Shown one piece after another: positions 18,922-28,562 of a stretch of 64,000 nucleotides of DNA. The first letter of the stretch is position 1; every line of letters begins with the position of its first letter. The stretch is from Hyphomicrobiales bacterium. GTDB taxonomy: Bacteria > Pseudomonadota > Alphaproteobacteria > Rhizobiales > Rhizobiaceae. Both the position numbers and the translations under genes were made by a program. The DNA lies in the NCBI GenBank assembly GCA_900473745.1, contig UCMW01000003.1:183881-247880 (forward strand), written 5' to 3'. The notes under the pieces were generated by a model that had not been told where the DNA came from, did no database searches, and saw only the letters and a list, made by a program, of their open reading frames with translations.

Positions 18922-19714
18922 TTCCTCCGCCGATCATCCTTTTCAGGATGGTGGCCAGACGTTTGCCGCCGATCGGCGCCATGTCCTTGGTTTCTTCGTG
19001 GCTCAATTCGCCACCGGTCATGCCTGCTCCATAGTTGGTGATCACGGACGCGGCTGCAACCCTCATGCCATAGAAACGAGCGAGAATGACTTCCGGCACG
19101 GTCGACATGCCGACTGCGTCTGCGCCCAGAACACGCGCCATCCGGATCTCCGCCGGCGTCTCGAAGCTCGGGCCGGAGAACCACATATAGACGCCCTGCG
19201 ACAGCGGCACGCCTTCGGCTTCCGCCGCAGCCCGCATCGCCGCCTGAAGCTCGGCATCATAAGCCGAGGTCATGCCGACGAAGCGTCCATCGCTCGGTTC
19301 ACCGATCAGCGGGTTCTTGCCGGAAAAGTTGATGTGGTCGGTGATCTGCATGACCGAGCCCGGCGGCATGTCCTCGCGCAGAGACCCGGCCGCATTGGTC
19401 AGGATCAGCGTCGTCACACCGAGCCCCATCAAGACGTCGATCGGGATCCGCATCGCGGTCGGATCGCCGTGTTCGTAGTAATGCACCCGGCCGGCCAGCA
19501 TGATGACGGGCGTATGGCCGAGCATGCCGGCGACGAGCTCACCTGCATGGCCGGAAACCGCACTCAAGGGAAAGCCCGGCAGTTCGGAATAGGGAACGCG
19601 CACGGCGTCGCGCACTTCGTTCACCAGCGACCCGAGACCTGATCCGAGCACGATGCCATGGCGGGGTACCAGACCGTTCAGCCGCTCGACGAGAAGATCG
19701 ACGGCGGGCTTCAT
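18908..19714 (-). CDS. punA: Purine-nucleoside phosphorylase PunA
   Basis: 268 aa, trimeric-type PNP cleaving inosine and guanosine nucleosides. Phosphate-loop GSGLGSL, the YYEHG and NAAGSLREDMPPGS segments and MSTVPEV are diagnostic. ATG 19714 overlaps the cdd stop (ATGA). Sits between cdd and deoC in the salvage operon. Confidence 0.95.
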   Translation of the reverse strand: MKPAVDLLVERLNGLVPRHGIVLGSGLGSLVNEVRDAVRVPYSELPGFPLSAVSGHAGELVAGMLGHTPVIMLAGRVHYYEHGDPTAMRIPIDVLMGLGVTTLILTNAAGSLREDMPPGSVMQITDHINFSGKNPLIGEPSDGRFVGMTSAYDAELQAAMRAAAEAEGVPLSQGVYMWFSGPSFETPAEIRMARVLGADAVGMSTVPEVILARFYGMRVAAASVITNYGAGMTGGELSHEETKDMAPIGGKRLATILKRMIGGGNDIG

Positions 19715-20103
19715 CCGAGAATGTCCGTCTTGAAGCTGAGCGGCAGAAGCTCGTCCATGGTGATGGTCTTTTGCACGCCCGCCTCGTCGCAGAGATAGAT
19801 CTTCGTATCGGCGGACGCGAATTCCGAGATCTTCTGCCGGCAGCCACCGCAGGGCGGGCAAAGTGCCAGCTTCTCGGCGATGACGGCCATCTCGATGATC
19901 TTTTTACCCCCGCCCATGACCATGCAGCCGATCGCCGTCGGCTCGGCGCACCAACCCTGCGGGAAGGACAGGTTCTCGATATTGGCACCGGTATAGATGC
20001 GGCCGTCATCGGCACGGATTGCAGCCCCCACCGGGAACTTCGAATAGGGCGCATGCGCAAATTTCATTGCGTCACGCGCGGCTTCGAAAAGATCATGCGC
20101 CAT
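19711..20103 (-). CDS. cdd: Cytidine deaminase
   Basis: 130 aa. Deaminates cytidine/deoxycytidine. Zinc ligands are in the CAEPTAIG motif (the usual Cys-Ala-Glu) and CPPCGGCRQ. AAGGAG precedes ATG 20103, which follows the permease stop by two bases. Overlaps punA by four bases. Confidence 0.95.
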   Translation of the reverse strand: MAHDLFEAARDAMKFAHAPYSKFPVGAAIRADDGRIYTGANIENLSFPQGWCAEPTAIGCMVMGGGKKIIEMAVIAEKLALCPPCGGCRQKISEFASADTKIYLCDEAGVQKTITMDELLPLSFKTDILG

Positions 20104-20105
20104 GA

Positions 20106-21077
20106 TCAACGCTCCTTGGAATAGGCGACGCCACCGGCCTTCGGCGGGTTGGCAGAGCCGATGAAGCCCGCAAGCAGAATGCAGGTGAGGATATAGGGCA
20201 GAGCCTGGAAGAGCTGAACTGGTACTTCGCCGATGACCGGAATCTCCTTGCCCTGCATGAAATTGGCCAGCGCATCGAGGAAGCCGAATAGAAGGCAGGC
20301 GAACATTACGGGCACCGGCTTCCACTTGGCGAAGATCAGGGCTGCGAGCGCAATGAAGCCCTTGCCCGCCGACATGTCCTTGATGAAGGCGGCCGACTGG
20401 GCGATCGCCAGATAGGTCCCGGCGATCCCGCAGAGCAGGCCCGCCATCAGCACAGCCCGGTAACGCAGGAAGGTCACCGAGATACCAGCCGTATCAACGG
20501 CACCCGGATTTTCACCGACGGCGCGCAGCCGCAGGCCGAAGCGCGTGCGGTAAAGCACCCACCAGGAGATGGGCACAGCCAGGAAGGCGATATAGGTCAG
20601 GATATTGTTGCCCGAAATGACGTTCGAATAGATTGGCCCGATAAACGGTATCTCGCGCATCATGTCGGCACCCGGCAGGATGATCGGCGAAAACCGTCCT
20701 TCGCCCGACACCTGCGGCGTGCGTCCACCTTGGCCGAACCAGGCCTGACCGAGGACGACGGTGAGACCGGCGGCAACGAAGTTCAGCGCCACGCCCGAGA
20801 TGATCTGGTTACCGCGGTTCGTGATCGAGGCGAAGCCGTGGATCAGCGAGAAGACCAGAGAGACAGCAATACCGGAGAAGAGCCCCAGCCAGGCAGAACC
20901 GGTGAGATAGGCAACGCAGGCCGCCGCGAAGGCAGCCGCCAGCATCTTGCCCTCGAGCCCGATGTCGAAGACGCCGGCCCGTTCCGAATAGAGGCCGGCA
21001 AGTGCAGCCAGGATCAACGGGATCGACAGACGGATCGTCGAGCCGAGGATGCTGATGAGCATGTCGAATGATTCCAT
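20106..21077 (-). CDS. Nucleoside ABC transporter permease (second subunit)
   Basis: 323 aa membrane protein of the branched-chain/BMP permease family (YufQ-like). At least eight hydrophobic segments; family features include SERAGVFDIGLEGKMLA and ITNRGNQIISGVALNF. Pairs with the permease encoded just upstream to form the channel of a purine/pyrimidine nucleoside importer. Followed after two bases by cdd, tying uptake to salvage. Confidence 0.9.
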   Translation of the reverse strand: MESFDMLISILGSTIRLSIPLILAALAGLYSERAGVFDIGLEGKMLAAAFAAACVAYLTGSAWLGLFSGIAVSLVFSLIHGFASITNRGNQIISGVALNFVAAGLTVVLGQAWFGQGGRTPQVSGEGRFSPIILPGADMMREIPFIGPIYSNVISGNNILTYIAFLAVPISWWVLYRTRFGLRLRAVGENPGAVDTAGISVTFLRYRAVLMAGLLCGIAGTYLAIAQSAAFIKDMSAGKGFIALAALIFAKWKPVPVMFACLLFGFLDALANFMQGKEIPVIGEVPVQLFQALPYILTCILLAGFIGSANPPKAGGVAYSKER

Positions 21078-21087
21078 GGTCGCGTCC

Positions 21088-22191
21088 TCAGGCCTTCGTC
21101 AGTGACTGGTAGATGCGCACGATCATCGGGCGACACATGAATTCAAGCGCGCCGGCAAACAGGATCACGAGACCCTGGATGACCACGATCATCTCGCGGG
21201 TGATGTTGGGCATGTCGAAAGAAAGCCACGCGCCGCCCTGATAGAGAATGCCGAACAGGATGGCGGCGAGCACGATGCCGAGCGGATGGTTGCGCCCCAT
21301 CAGCGAGACCGCGATGCCGACGAAGCCGGCACCGGCGACGAATTCCACCTGCAGGCGGGCTGACGCCCCGAGCACCGGGTTCAGCGCCATCATCCCGGCG
21401 AGACCGCCTGATATCAGCATGGTGATCATGACGATCTTCACATAGGGAATGCCGGCATAGGCGGCCGCCGAGCGGCTGATGCCGAGCGTGCGCATCTCGT
21501 AGCCGAGCTTGGTGCGCCAGATCAGCACCCAGACGACAACGCACATCACGAGCGCGATCAGAAAGGACACGTTGAACGGGGCAGGCCCGAGCGTTCCACC
21601 GAACATCGAGATCAGCCAGTCGAGCTTCGGCAACTGGCCACCTTCGAGGAAGGTGCGGGTCTCAGGCGCCATCTTGCCGGGAACGATCAGCACGTTGACC
21701 AAGAGATAGACCATCAGCGCTGCGCCGATGAAGTTGAACATGATCGTGGTGATGACGATATGGCTGCCGCGCTTCGCCTGCAGCCAGGCCGGGATCAGCG
21801 CCCAGGCAGCACCGAACAAGGCAGCCGCCAGGACCGCAAACGGCATGGTGACATACCACGGCACGTAGTGATCGAGCGCCAGTGCTGCGAGCGCGGCACC
21901 GAGGCCACCCAGATAGGCCTGGCCCTCGGAGCCGATATTGAACAGGCCGGCATGATAGGCGACCGCCACGGAAAGGCCGGTGAAGATGAAGCTGGTCGCA
22001 TAAAACAGCGTGAAGCCAATACCTTCGCCGCTGCCGAGCGCGCCCTCGATCATCAGCTTTAGCGCCTCCCACGGGTTCTCGCCGATGATCCAGACCACGA
22101 GCCCCGACACCAGGAAGGCAAGCGTGAGGTTGATCAGCGGCAGCAGCGCATAATTGATCCAGTTCGGAAGGGGTACGGATGCAGTGCTCAT
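21088..22191 (-). CDS. Nucleoside ABC transporter permease (first subunit)
   Basis: 367 aa YufP-like permease with about nine hydrophobic segments and the family motif YHAGLFNIGSEGQAYLGG. ATG 22191 has GAGGA at good spacing, seven bases after the ATPase stop; an ATG at 22209 would overlap the ATPase and lacks a ribosome site. Functions with the 20106-21077 permease. Confidence 0.9.
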   Translation of the reverse strand: MSTASVPLPNWINYALLPLINLTLAFLVSGLVVWIIGENPWEALKLMIEGALGSGEGIGFTLFYATSFIFTGLSVAVAYHAGLFNIGSEGQAYLGGLGAALAALALDHYVPWYVTMPFAVLAAALFGAAWALIPAWLQAKRGSHIVITTIMFNFIGAALMVYLLVNVLIVPGKMAPETRTFLEGGQLPKLDWLISMFGGTLGPAPFNVSFLIALVMCVVVWVLIWRTKLGYEMRTLGISRSAAAYAGIPYVKIVMITMLISGGLAGMMALNPVLGASARLQVEFVAGAGFVGIAVSLMGRNHPLGIVLAAILFGILYQGGAWLSFDMPNITREMIVVIQGLVILFAGALEFMCRPMIVRIYQSLTKA

Positions 22192-22198
22192 CAAATCC

Positions 22199-23719
22199 TC
22201 AAGCGGCAATGCCGGCCATCATCAGGCCGAGTGTCTGTTCGCCTGTATCAGGCGTCTTCTCGCCGACAACCTTGCCGGCAAACATCACCAGGATCCGGTC
22301 GGAGAGTGAGCGGATCTCGTCGAGTTCGACGGAGACGAGCAGCACGGCCTTGCCGGCGTCGCGCGTCTCCACGATCCGCTTGTGAATGAATTCGATGGCG
22401 CCGATATCGACGCCGCGGGTCGGCTGTCCGACGATCAGAAGCCTCGGATCGCGCTCGATCTCCCGGGCAACCACGATCTTCTGCTGGTTGCCGCCCGAGA
22501 AGTTGGCGGTCTTCAGCCGCGGGTTCGGCGGGCGGATGTCGTATTTCTCGATTTCCTCGACCGCTGCCTTGCGCATCAGGTCGGGGTTCAGGAACGGGCC
22601 TTTGCCATAGCGCTCGTCGCGGTGATAGCCGAGGATGGCGTTCTGGCTCTCCTCGAAGGGCAGCACGAGACCCATGTGATGCCGGTCTTCCGGAATATGC
22701 GCGACGCCGATGCCGCGCAGTTCCGCTGGGTCCAGGCCGGCAACATTATTGCCGTTGATCCAGATCTCACCGGAGGTCGGTTTGCGAATGCCGGTGATCG
22801 CTTCCAAGAGCTCGCTCTGGCCGTTGCCGGCCACGCCTGCGATCCCGACGATCTCGCCCGATCGCACATCGAAGGAGACGTTGTCGACCATGACGACGCC
22901 TCTGCTGTCCTTGACGGTCAGGTTGCGCACCGAGAGGAAAATCTCACCCGGATTGGCGGGCTGCTTTTCCACATGCAGCAGCACGCGGCGCCCGACCATC
23001 AGCTCGGCGAGTTCTTCGACCGTGGTCTCGGAGGTCTTGCGGGTGGCGACGATCTCGCCGCGGCGCATGACGGACACCGTGTCGGTGATCGCCATGATCT
23101 CGCGCAGCTTGTGGGTGATCAGGATCACCGTCTTTCCCTGGTCGCGCAGCACGCCGAGGATCTTGAACAAGTGGTCGGCTTCCGCCGGTGTGAGCACACC
23201 CGTGGGTTCGTCGAGGATCAGGATCTCGGCGCCGCGATAGAGCGCTTTCAGGATTTCGACGCGCTGCTGCAGACCGACCGGCAGTTCCTCGACGATCGCA
23301 TCGGGATCCACGTCCAGTTCGTAATCGTCTTCCAGTTTCTTCAGCGCCGCGCGCGCCGCATCCGTGCCCTTGCCGAGCAGGGCGCCGCCTTCGGCGCCGA
23401 GCATCAGGTTTTCAAGCACGGAGAAGTTCTCGACCAGCATGAAGTGCTGGTGCACCATACCGATCCCGGAACTGATGGCGGCCTGGCTGTCCTTGATGGT
23501 AATCGGCTTGCCGTCGATCTGGATGGATCCCTGGTCGGCTTGATAGAAGCCGTAGAGGATCGACATCAGCGTCGACTTGCCTGCGCCGTTTTCACCGATG
23601 ATGCCGTGGATCGAGCCCTTGGCGACCGTCAGATTGATGTTCTTGTTGGCATGCACCGCACCGAACTTCTTGTCGATGCCGATCAATTCGATCGCGGGTG
23701 CCTGGTTCGCTGCACTCAT
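22199..23719 (-). CDS. Nucleoside ABC transporter ATP-binding protein (tandem ABC domains)
   Basis: 506 aa with two ABC cassettes. The first has Walker [10 protein letters not shown] and a normal Walker B ([12 protein letters not shown]). The second has the degenerate P-loop GVAGNGQSE and signature NFSGGNQQK, as in RbsA/YufO-type proteins. ATG 23719 follows GGGGGA; the frame is open for seven more codons. Energises the importer encoded by the flanking genes. Confidence 0.93.
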   Translation of the reverse strand: MSAANQAPAIELIGIDKKFGAVHANKNINLTVAKGSIHGIIGENGAGKSTLMSILYGFYQADQGSIQIDGKPITIKDSQAAISSGIGMVHQHFMLVENFSVLENLMLGAEGGALLGKGTDAARAALKKLEDDYELDVDPDAIVEELPVGLQQRVEILKALYRGAEILILDEPTGVLTPAEADHLFKILGVLRDQGKTVILITHKLREIMAITDTVSVMRRGEIVATRKTSETTVEELAELMVGRRVLLHVEKQPANPGEIFLSVRNLTVKDSRGVVMVDNVSFDVRSGEIVGIAGVAGNGQSELLEAITGIRKPTSGEIWINGNNVAGLDPAELRGIGVAHIPEDRHHMGLVLPFEESQNAILGYHRDERYGKGPFLNPDLMRKAAVEEIEKYDIRPPNPRLKTANFSGGNQQKIVVAREIERDPRLLIVGQPTRGVDIGAIEFIHKRIVETRDAGKAVLLVSVELDEIRSLSDRILVMFAGKVVGEKTPDTGEQTLGLMMAGIAA

Positions 23720-23787
23720 TCCGGTCCCCCAGACATACAATAAGGGCGCAAGACGACAACTGAGCCGCCTTGCGCCCGGATTCTAGA

Positions 23788-24780
23788 TCACTTCGGGCAG
23801 GAATTGTCCGACATGTAGTCGTGGACCTTCACGGTGCCCGCAGCGATGTCGGCCTTGGCCTTTTCGACAGCAGCCTTCATCTCTTCGGTGATCAGCTTGG
23901 CATTGTTGTCGTCGAGCGCATAGGCGACACCCTCCTGTGCCACACCGAGAACCTGCAGGCCGGGGGTGAACTTGTCGCCCTTGGAATCGGCATAGGCGTT
24001 GTAGACAGCCAGATCGACGCGCTTGACCATCGAGGTCAGAACCGAACCCGGATGCAGGTGGTTCTGGTTGGAATCGACGCCGATCGACAGCTTGCCGTTG
24101 TCGGCAGCGGTCTGGAGAACGCCGAGACCGGTGGCACCGGCTGCCGCGTAAACGACATCAGCACCCTGGTCGATCTGGTTCTTGGTGAGTTCACCGCCGC
24201 GAACCGGGTCGTTCCAGGCAGCGCCTGTCGTGCCGGTCATGTTCTGGAAGACCTGGATGTCGGCCTTGGCAGCGCGTGCGCCCTGCTCGTAGCCGCAGGC
24301 GAACTTGCGGATCAGCGGAATGTCCATGCCGCCGACGAAGCCGACCTTGCCAGTGGTGGACGCCATGCCGGCCAGGAGGCCAACGAGGTAAGACCCTTCC
24401 TCTTCCTTGTAGACGACCGAGCGAACATTCGGCTTGTCGACGACGGAATCGACGATCACGAACTGGGTATCCGGGAATTCAGCGGCAACCTTTTCGACGG
24501 CCGAGGTCCAGGCGAAGGAAACGGCGACGATCGGGTTGAAGCCGCGCGAAGCGAAGTTGCGGATCGCCTGTTCGCCTTGCGTGTCGCTGGTCGGCTCAAA
24601 GTCGCGGTAGTCGATACCGGTTTCGGCCTTGAACTTCTCGGCGCCACCGTAAGCGGCTTCGTTGAAGGATTTGTCGAACTTGCCGCCCGTGCCGTAGACC
24701 AGCGCCGGCTTGACATCGGCCGCAAGCGCGGTCGCCGACATCGCGGCCAAGGCAAAGAGACTGAGGAGGGTTTTCTTCAT
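23788..24780 (-). CDS. BMP-family nucleoside-binding periplasmic protein
   Basis: 330 aa solute receptor of the Bmp/PnrA/Med family. Cleavable signal peptide to about residue 20 (ATALA|ADVKP), no lipobox. PALVYGTGGKFDKSFNEAAY near the N-terminus and GFVGGMDIPLIRKFACGYEQG are family marks. First gene of an eight-gene minus-strand transcription unit ending with deoA; the cargo is therefore very likely nucleosides. Confidence 0.92.
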   Translation of the reverse strand: MKKTLLSLFALAAMSATALAADVKPALVYGTGGKFDKSFNEAAYGGAEKFKAETGIDYRDFEPTSDTQGEQAIRNFASRGFNPIVAVSFAWTSAVEKVAAEFPDTQFVIVDSVVDKPNVRSVVYKEEEGSYLVGLLAGMASTTGKVGFVGGMDIPLIRKFACGYEQGARAAKADIQVFQNMTGTTGAAWNDPVRGGELTKNQIDQGADVVYAAAGATGLGVLQTAADNGKLSIGVDSNQNHLHPGSVLTSMVKRVDLAVYNAYADSKGDKFTPGLQVLGVAQEGVAYALDDNNAKLITEEMKAAVEKAKADIAAGTVKVHDYMSDNSCPK

Positions 24781-24923
24781 GGTGCAGCCCTGTTGTTGCT
24801 ATTGATCTTGTTGGGTCCTCCCGCAAGCCTTCCTCATGAGAAAGACATGTCTGCGGAACCGCCGCCCCCTGTTCCGGAGGTCCTGGCTGGCTTTCATCCT
24901 TGCATGGCTCGTTTCAAAATTCA

Positions 24924-24942
24924 CCAGATTTTTTTCATCTGG
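24924..24942. repeat. Short inverted repeat upstream of the BMP gene
   Basis: CCAGAT and ATCTGG arms of six bases with a T-rich seven-base centre, about 145 bp upstream of the BMP-protein start. Dyads like this can bind a repressor, but no cognate regulator is encoded next to it. Confidence 0.35.
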
Positions 24943-24960
24943 TAAAGATTCACAAGCCTG

Positions 24961-24993
24961 CTGATTTTTCAGCGCTGGGCGCTGAAAAATCAG
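24961..24993. repeat. Perfect 15-bp inverted repeat between msrA and the nucleoside operon
   Basis: Arms 24961-24975 and 24979-24993 are perfectly complementary with a three-base spacer. It lies 43 bp past the msrA stop and about 180 bp upstream of the BMP gene. The arms carry T5 outside the left and A5 outside the right, the reverse of a normal terminator, and no U-run follows on either strand. It could be a Rho-type or processing hairpin for msrA or an operator for the nucleoside operon. Confidence 0.6.
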
Positions 24994-25035
24994 TCAGATC
25001 AATGGGATTTATGCTGCACCTTTGGGCATTCGCCC

Positions 25036-25695
25036 TCAAGCCGCGGGCGAAATCGGGCAGGAGACGCCCGTGCCGCGCAGGCCGCAGTAACCATTCGGAT
25101 TCTTCGCCAGATACTGCTGGTGGTAATCCTCTGCATAGTAGAACGGACCGGCATGGGCGATTTCCGTCGTCACCCGGCTGTTGCGTCCGGCCTTCACCAG
25201 CGCCTCCTGGAACCGGTCGCGAACGGCAAGAGCGAGCGCCATGTCGTCCTCGTCCTCAACATAGATGGCCGAGCGATAGGTGGTGCCGATATCATTGCCC
25301 TGGCGCATGCCCTGGGTCGGATCATGGGCCTCGAAGAAGATCTTCAGCAACCCTTCGAGCGAGATCTTCGCAGGGTCGTAGACCACCTTCACCACTTCGG
25401 TGTGACCGGTCAGGCCCGTGACGGTTTCCTGATAGGTCGGATTGGGCGTGATGCCGCCCTGGTAGCCGGAAACGGTGAGATAAACGCCCGGCGTCTGCCA
25501 CAGCAGACGTTCGGCACCCCAGAAGCAGCCCATGCCGAGATAGACTGTCTTCATGCCGTCAGGCGTCGGACCCTTCAGCGGCAAGCCGGAAATGAAATGC
25601 GTGGACGCCGTCGGGATCGGCTCCGCGCGGCCGGGCAGTGCGTTTTCTGCGGTCGGCATGGCGGTCTTCTTGTTGAACATGTCGATCAGGAACAT
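25036..25695 (-). CDS. msrA: Peptide-methionine (S)-S-oxide reductase MsrA
   Basis: 219 aa. Reduces methionine sulfoxide in proteins. The catalytic motif is GCFWGAER; further marks are the [17 protein letters not shown] and AEDYHQQY segments, and a C-terminal Cys (SCPI) that can resolve the disulfide. Start ATG 25695 has a near-perfect AGGAGGT. The ~60-residue N-terminal extension before the core is seen in several rhizobial MsrA proteins and is not a clear signal peptide. Confidence 0.95.
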   Translation of the reverse strand: MFLIDMFNKKTAMPTAENALPGRAEPIPTASTHFISGLPLKGPTPDGMKTVYLGMGCFWGAERLLWQTPGVYLTVSGYQGGITPNPTYQETVTGLTGHTEVVKVVYDPAKISLEGLLKIFFEAHDPTQGMRQGNDIGTTYRSAIYVEDEDDMALALAVRDRFQEALVKAGRNSRVTTEIAHAGPFYYAEDYHQQYLAKNPNGYCGLRGTGVSCPISPAA

Positions 25696-25881
25696 CTGGT
25701 ACCTCCTGAGGCCGGTCTTTCGGCCTGGTCTTGTTGTGTGAATTTCCGCCTCGAGGCGGAGCCGGATGCCGCGTTGATCGCAGTTCCGGGGCATGGACAC
25801 TTGGTCGCGGATATCGCGAAAAACTTACAAAACGGCCGGCTCTTGCCGATGGTTTAGTGCGTAAAGCAGCCTGAAATGGCG

Positions 25882-26205
25882 TCAGGCGGCGAAACGCCCG
25901 GCCGGCGAAGGCTTTTTGTAGCCGATCATCCAGAAGGCCAGCGACAGAACGACAAACGCGGCCGACGCCGGCTGCGGCAGAACCACGTCGCGCAACGCAA
26001 GCCATGCGCCATCACCGAGCCGTGCCACGACCAGGCCTTCGAGACCCATGAGCGAGCCCGGATGTGCATCGATCCACGCCTCCGAAATCGGCGTCATGAT
26101 CACTTGCGATGCCGAAACCGACGCGATCGAATCCACCACGCCGAACACGACGCCGATGCAAAGCGCAAGCAAACTCAAGATCCTGAACAGGAATCGCACG
26201 ACCAA
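25882..26205 (-). CDS. Small membrane protein, unknown function
   Basis: 107 aa. Two hydrophobic segments: residues 5-30 (LFRILSLLALCIGVVFGVVDSI) and about 80-97 (ASAAFVVLSLAFWMIGY). The soluble loop between them would face one side of the inner membrane. Basic C-terminus. Not recognised; codon use matches the neighbours, and it lies alone between msrA and tRNA-Ser. Confidence 0.7.
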   Translation of the reverse strand: MVVRFLFRILSLLALCIGVVFGVVDSIASVSASQVIMTPISEAWIDAHPGSLMGLEGLVVARLGDGAWLALRDVVLPQPASAAFVVLSLAFWMIGYKKPSPAGRFAA

Positions 26206-26372
26206 TGTCTCCGGCTGAAGCCCGGCACGACCTCCAACCCGCCGCGCTCGGCCTTATAGATAGGGAATTGTCGGCCGATGTCAAAATTCTGATAGAATTA
26301 GGTTGATCCGCCGGAATTCATCGGTATATATCGCGCCCGACCAACCGCGGTGGTTTTCCCCGCGATCCCCCT

Positions 26373-26462
26373 GGACAGGTGGCCGAGTGGTTTAAGGCGC
26401 ACGCCTGGAACGCGTGTGTGCGTGAAAGCGTACCGTGGGTTCGAATCCCACCCTGTCCGCCA
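26373..26462 (+). tRNA. tRNA-Ser (GGA)
   Basis: 90 nt including encoded CCA. The acceptor stem GGACAGG pairs with CCTGTCC. D-arm GGCCGAGTGG, anticodon stem CACGC/GCGTG with loop CTGGAAC giving anticodon GGA at 26407-26409, a long class II variable arm, and T-arm GGGTTCGAATCCC. Discriminator G at 26459. Confidence 0.97.
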
Positions 26463-26633
26463 TCTCCCGAGAAAACCAGTTCGTACTTCCGTGTGGCACT
26501 CCCTGTGCCGACCGCGACTTAGCCGTCGTCAGCTGCTTTCCTTCTTTGCCGCGGTTGCCCGTCGTGCTCGGTTCGGAACCTTGATATCTCCCCGCCGTTC
26601 TCCGCAAGCACAGTTCATTGTGAGGAACGAAAA

Positions 26634-26843
26634 ATGGCCAAGAACATTCGCAAGGGCGACAAGGTCGAATGGGAGACCAGCCAGGGCACCACGACGGGCA
26701 AGGTGGTGAAAAAACAGACGACGCCGACGAAGATCAAGGGTCATGAGGTCAAGGCCTCCAAGGCGGATCCGCAGTTCGTCGTCGAGAGCGCGAAGACTGG
26801 CAAGCGCGCGGCCCACAAGCCCGCGTCCCTCCACAAGGCCTGA
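26634..26843 (+). CDS. DUF2945 / HVA1 (Tudor-like) family protein
   Basis: 69 aa basic protein: KGDKVEWETSQGTTTGKVVKK followed by a TKIKGHEVKASKADPQFVVESAKTGK-type core, the hallmark of the DUF2945/hypervirulence-associated (HVA1) family with an SH3/Tudor-like barrel. The biochemical role is not established. The start follows GAGGAACGAAAA. Stands alone after tRNA-Ser. Confidence 0.85.
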   Translation: MAKNIRKGDKVEWETSQGTTTGKVVKKQTTPTKIKGHEVKASKADPQFVVESAKTGKRAAHKPASLHKA

Positions 26844-26971
26844 TCCTCGAAAGAATTGCCCCGCACAGGCCGATCCTCCATTGCGTCGGCTGGCGGCAAC
26901 CGGATTGCAGCCATACCTCCCCCCTGCTAGCGTCGGTTTGGCGACTGCGCCGGATTGTGGAGAGTGAATCA

Positions 26972-27958
26972 ATGTCGGGTAACGAGGCAACGAAGAGGTC
27001 GCGGCTGAAGATCGGCTTCGTCCTGTCGCGGTCCTTCACGCTCTCGGCCTTCGCGCTCTTCATCGACACCATCCGCCTTGCCAGCGATGAGTATGATCGC
27101 TCCGGTCGCGTTCTCGCCGACTGGCAGGTCATCGGCAGCACGCGCCATCTGATCACCTCGAGCTGCGGGGTGCAGGTGGCGCCCACCAGCGATTTCGTCG
27201 ATCCGAGCCGCTTCGACTACATCGTCGTCGTCGGCGGCCTGCTCGGTCGCCAGGCGCCAGTGGACGACCAGACCATCGCCTTCCTGAAAAAGGCAGATGC
27301 GCAGAAGGTGCCGCTGATCGGGCTTTGCACCGGCACCTTCATCCTCGCCGAAGCCGGGCTGATGAAGAACCACCAGACCTGTGTCAGCTGGCTTCATTAT
27401 CAGGAGTTCCGCGATCGTTTCCCGGATCACGAGGTCCGCTCCGACCGCCTGTTCAATCTCGATCGCCGCCGCGGTTCCTGCGCCGGCGGCAGCAGTTCCG
27501 CCGATCTCGCCGCCTTCATCGTCCGCCAGTACCTCGGCCACGACGCCGAGCGCAACGCACTCGAAGTCCTGCAGATCGAGAAGGCCCGCACAAACAAGGA
27601 TATCCAGGTCCGAAGGCCGCTGACGATCGAATGCGACGATCCCCGGGTGAAGGCCGTCCTGATCCTGATGGAACAGAGCCTGGAAAACGAGCTGACGATC
27701 GACCAGCTTGCCCGCTCTGTCGGCCTGTCGCGCCGCCAGTTGGAGCGTCTCTTCGCCCAGAAGATCGATGTGTCGCCGGCCCGGATCTACACGAAGCTCC
27801 GGATGGAACGCGCCAAGATGCTGGTCACCCAGACCAATGCCTCGCTGATCGATATCGCCCTACAGGTCGGGTTCCAGAACACTTCGCATTTCACCCGCGT
27901 CTTCAAGGGCACCTATGGCCGCACACCCGGTCAGATGCGCAGCCACCCCGCCGCCTGA
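26972..27958 (+). CDS. GlxA-family transcriptional regulator (DJ-1/PfpI-like plus AraC HTH)
   Basis: 328 aa. N-terminal DJ-1/PfpI-like domain (about 12-185) with the nucleophile-elbow cysteine in LCTGTF at residue 119 and YIVVVGGLL. The C-terminal AraC-type double HTH (about 225-325) has LSRRQLERLFAQ and GFQNTSHFTRVFKGTYGRTP. Relatives such as GbdR/CdhR control betaine or carnitine use; the target is not deducible here. I use ATG 26972 after GGAGAG; a GTG at 26957 is also in frame. Confidence 0.9.
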   Translation: MSGNEATKRSRLKIGFVLSRSFTLSAFALFIDTIRLASDEYDRSGRVLADWQVIGSTRHLITSSCGVQVAPTSDFVDPSRFDYIVVVGGLLGRQAPVDDQTIAFLKKADAQKVPLIGLCTGTFILAEAGLMKNHQTCVSWLHYQEFRDRFPDHEVRSDRLFNLDRRRGSCAGGSSSADLAAFIVRQYLGHDAERNALEVLQIEKARTNKDIQVRRPLTIECDDPRVKAVLILMEQSLENELTIDQLARSVGLSRRQLERLFAQKIDVSPARIYTKLRMERAKMLVTQTNASLIDIALQVGFQNTSHFTRVFKGTYGRTPGQMRSHPAA

Positions 27959-28078
27959 CCTCCAGTGCTTCAGGTGTCGCTGTTTTAGCGGTGACCCCTG
28001 CGACCACATGCGGCGAGATCACCGTCTTGTGAGCAGCGCGGCCCGATGCTATCCACGGAAAATCTGTCGGGGGATAGA

Positions 28079-28471
28079 ATGACTGAAACGGGCGTCCGGA
28101 TGAGCTTTGAGCGAGCGATACGCATGATCTGCGTCGTCGCGCTCGTTCTGCTTGGCCTCGCCCATCAACCGGTCGCCACACCCGCGACGCAATTCTCTCC
28201 GGAAGAAATCGCTGCCCTGATGCTGCCGGATGGCAGCCTGCCCGAGCTCTGCCTGCCGTCTGAAGACGGCAAGGCGAAGCCCCATGCCGGCGCCTCCGAT
28301 TGCGAGGCCTGCCGTATCTCCGCCGCCGTGCTCCTGCCGACGCCCGCCGATGCCGTCGGCAAGCGTTTGGCCCTGGTCGCCTCTGTCACCCTGCCGCCGC
28401 CGGCAGAGGCGCATTACCGCCAGCTTTTCCCGCCCGACACCCATCCCCGCGCACCCCCCGTCACCGCCTGA
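28079..28471 (+). CDS. Small exported protein (DUF2946-like)
   Basis: 130 aa with an N-terminal hydrophobic stretch (about 14-36) and a polar, Pro-rich C-terminus. SDCEACRISAAVLLP has a C-x2-C pair reminiscent of DUF2946 proteins, which often lie near copper or TonB-dependent uptake genes. Start ATG 28079 has GGGGGA; a longer frame reaches 28046. Followed by a Crp/Fnr regulator and a PepSY membrane protein, so metal or haem handling is a reasonable guess but unproven. Confidence 0.6.
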   Translation: MTETGVRMSFERAIRMICVVALVLLGLAHQPVATPATQFSPEEIAALMLPDGSLPELCLPSEDGKAKPHAGASDCEACRISAAVLLPTPADAVGKRLALVASVTLPPPAEAHYRQLFPPDTHPRAPPVTA

Positions 28472-28562
28472 TCGAAGGTCACGGCCGGCGCGTCCTCGCG
28501 TCCGGTTACCAGTGTCGTCAGGCCGGTGAGTTTGCACGCTTTGCAGCTCCGGTCGAAATCGG

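Noticed and set aside
22382..23743. Long plus-strand frame opposite the nucleoside ABC ATPase
   Set aside because: Shadow of a clearly recognisable gene; composition is typical of the antisense strand of high-GC genes.
26392..26607. Minus-strand frame across tRNA-Ser
   Set aside because: It translates the complement of the tRNA (…[18 protein letters not shown]), a common artefact.
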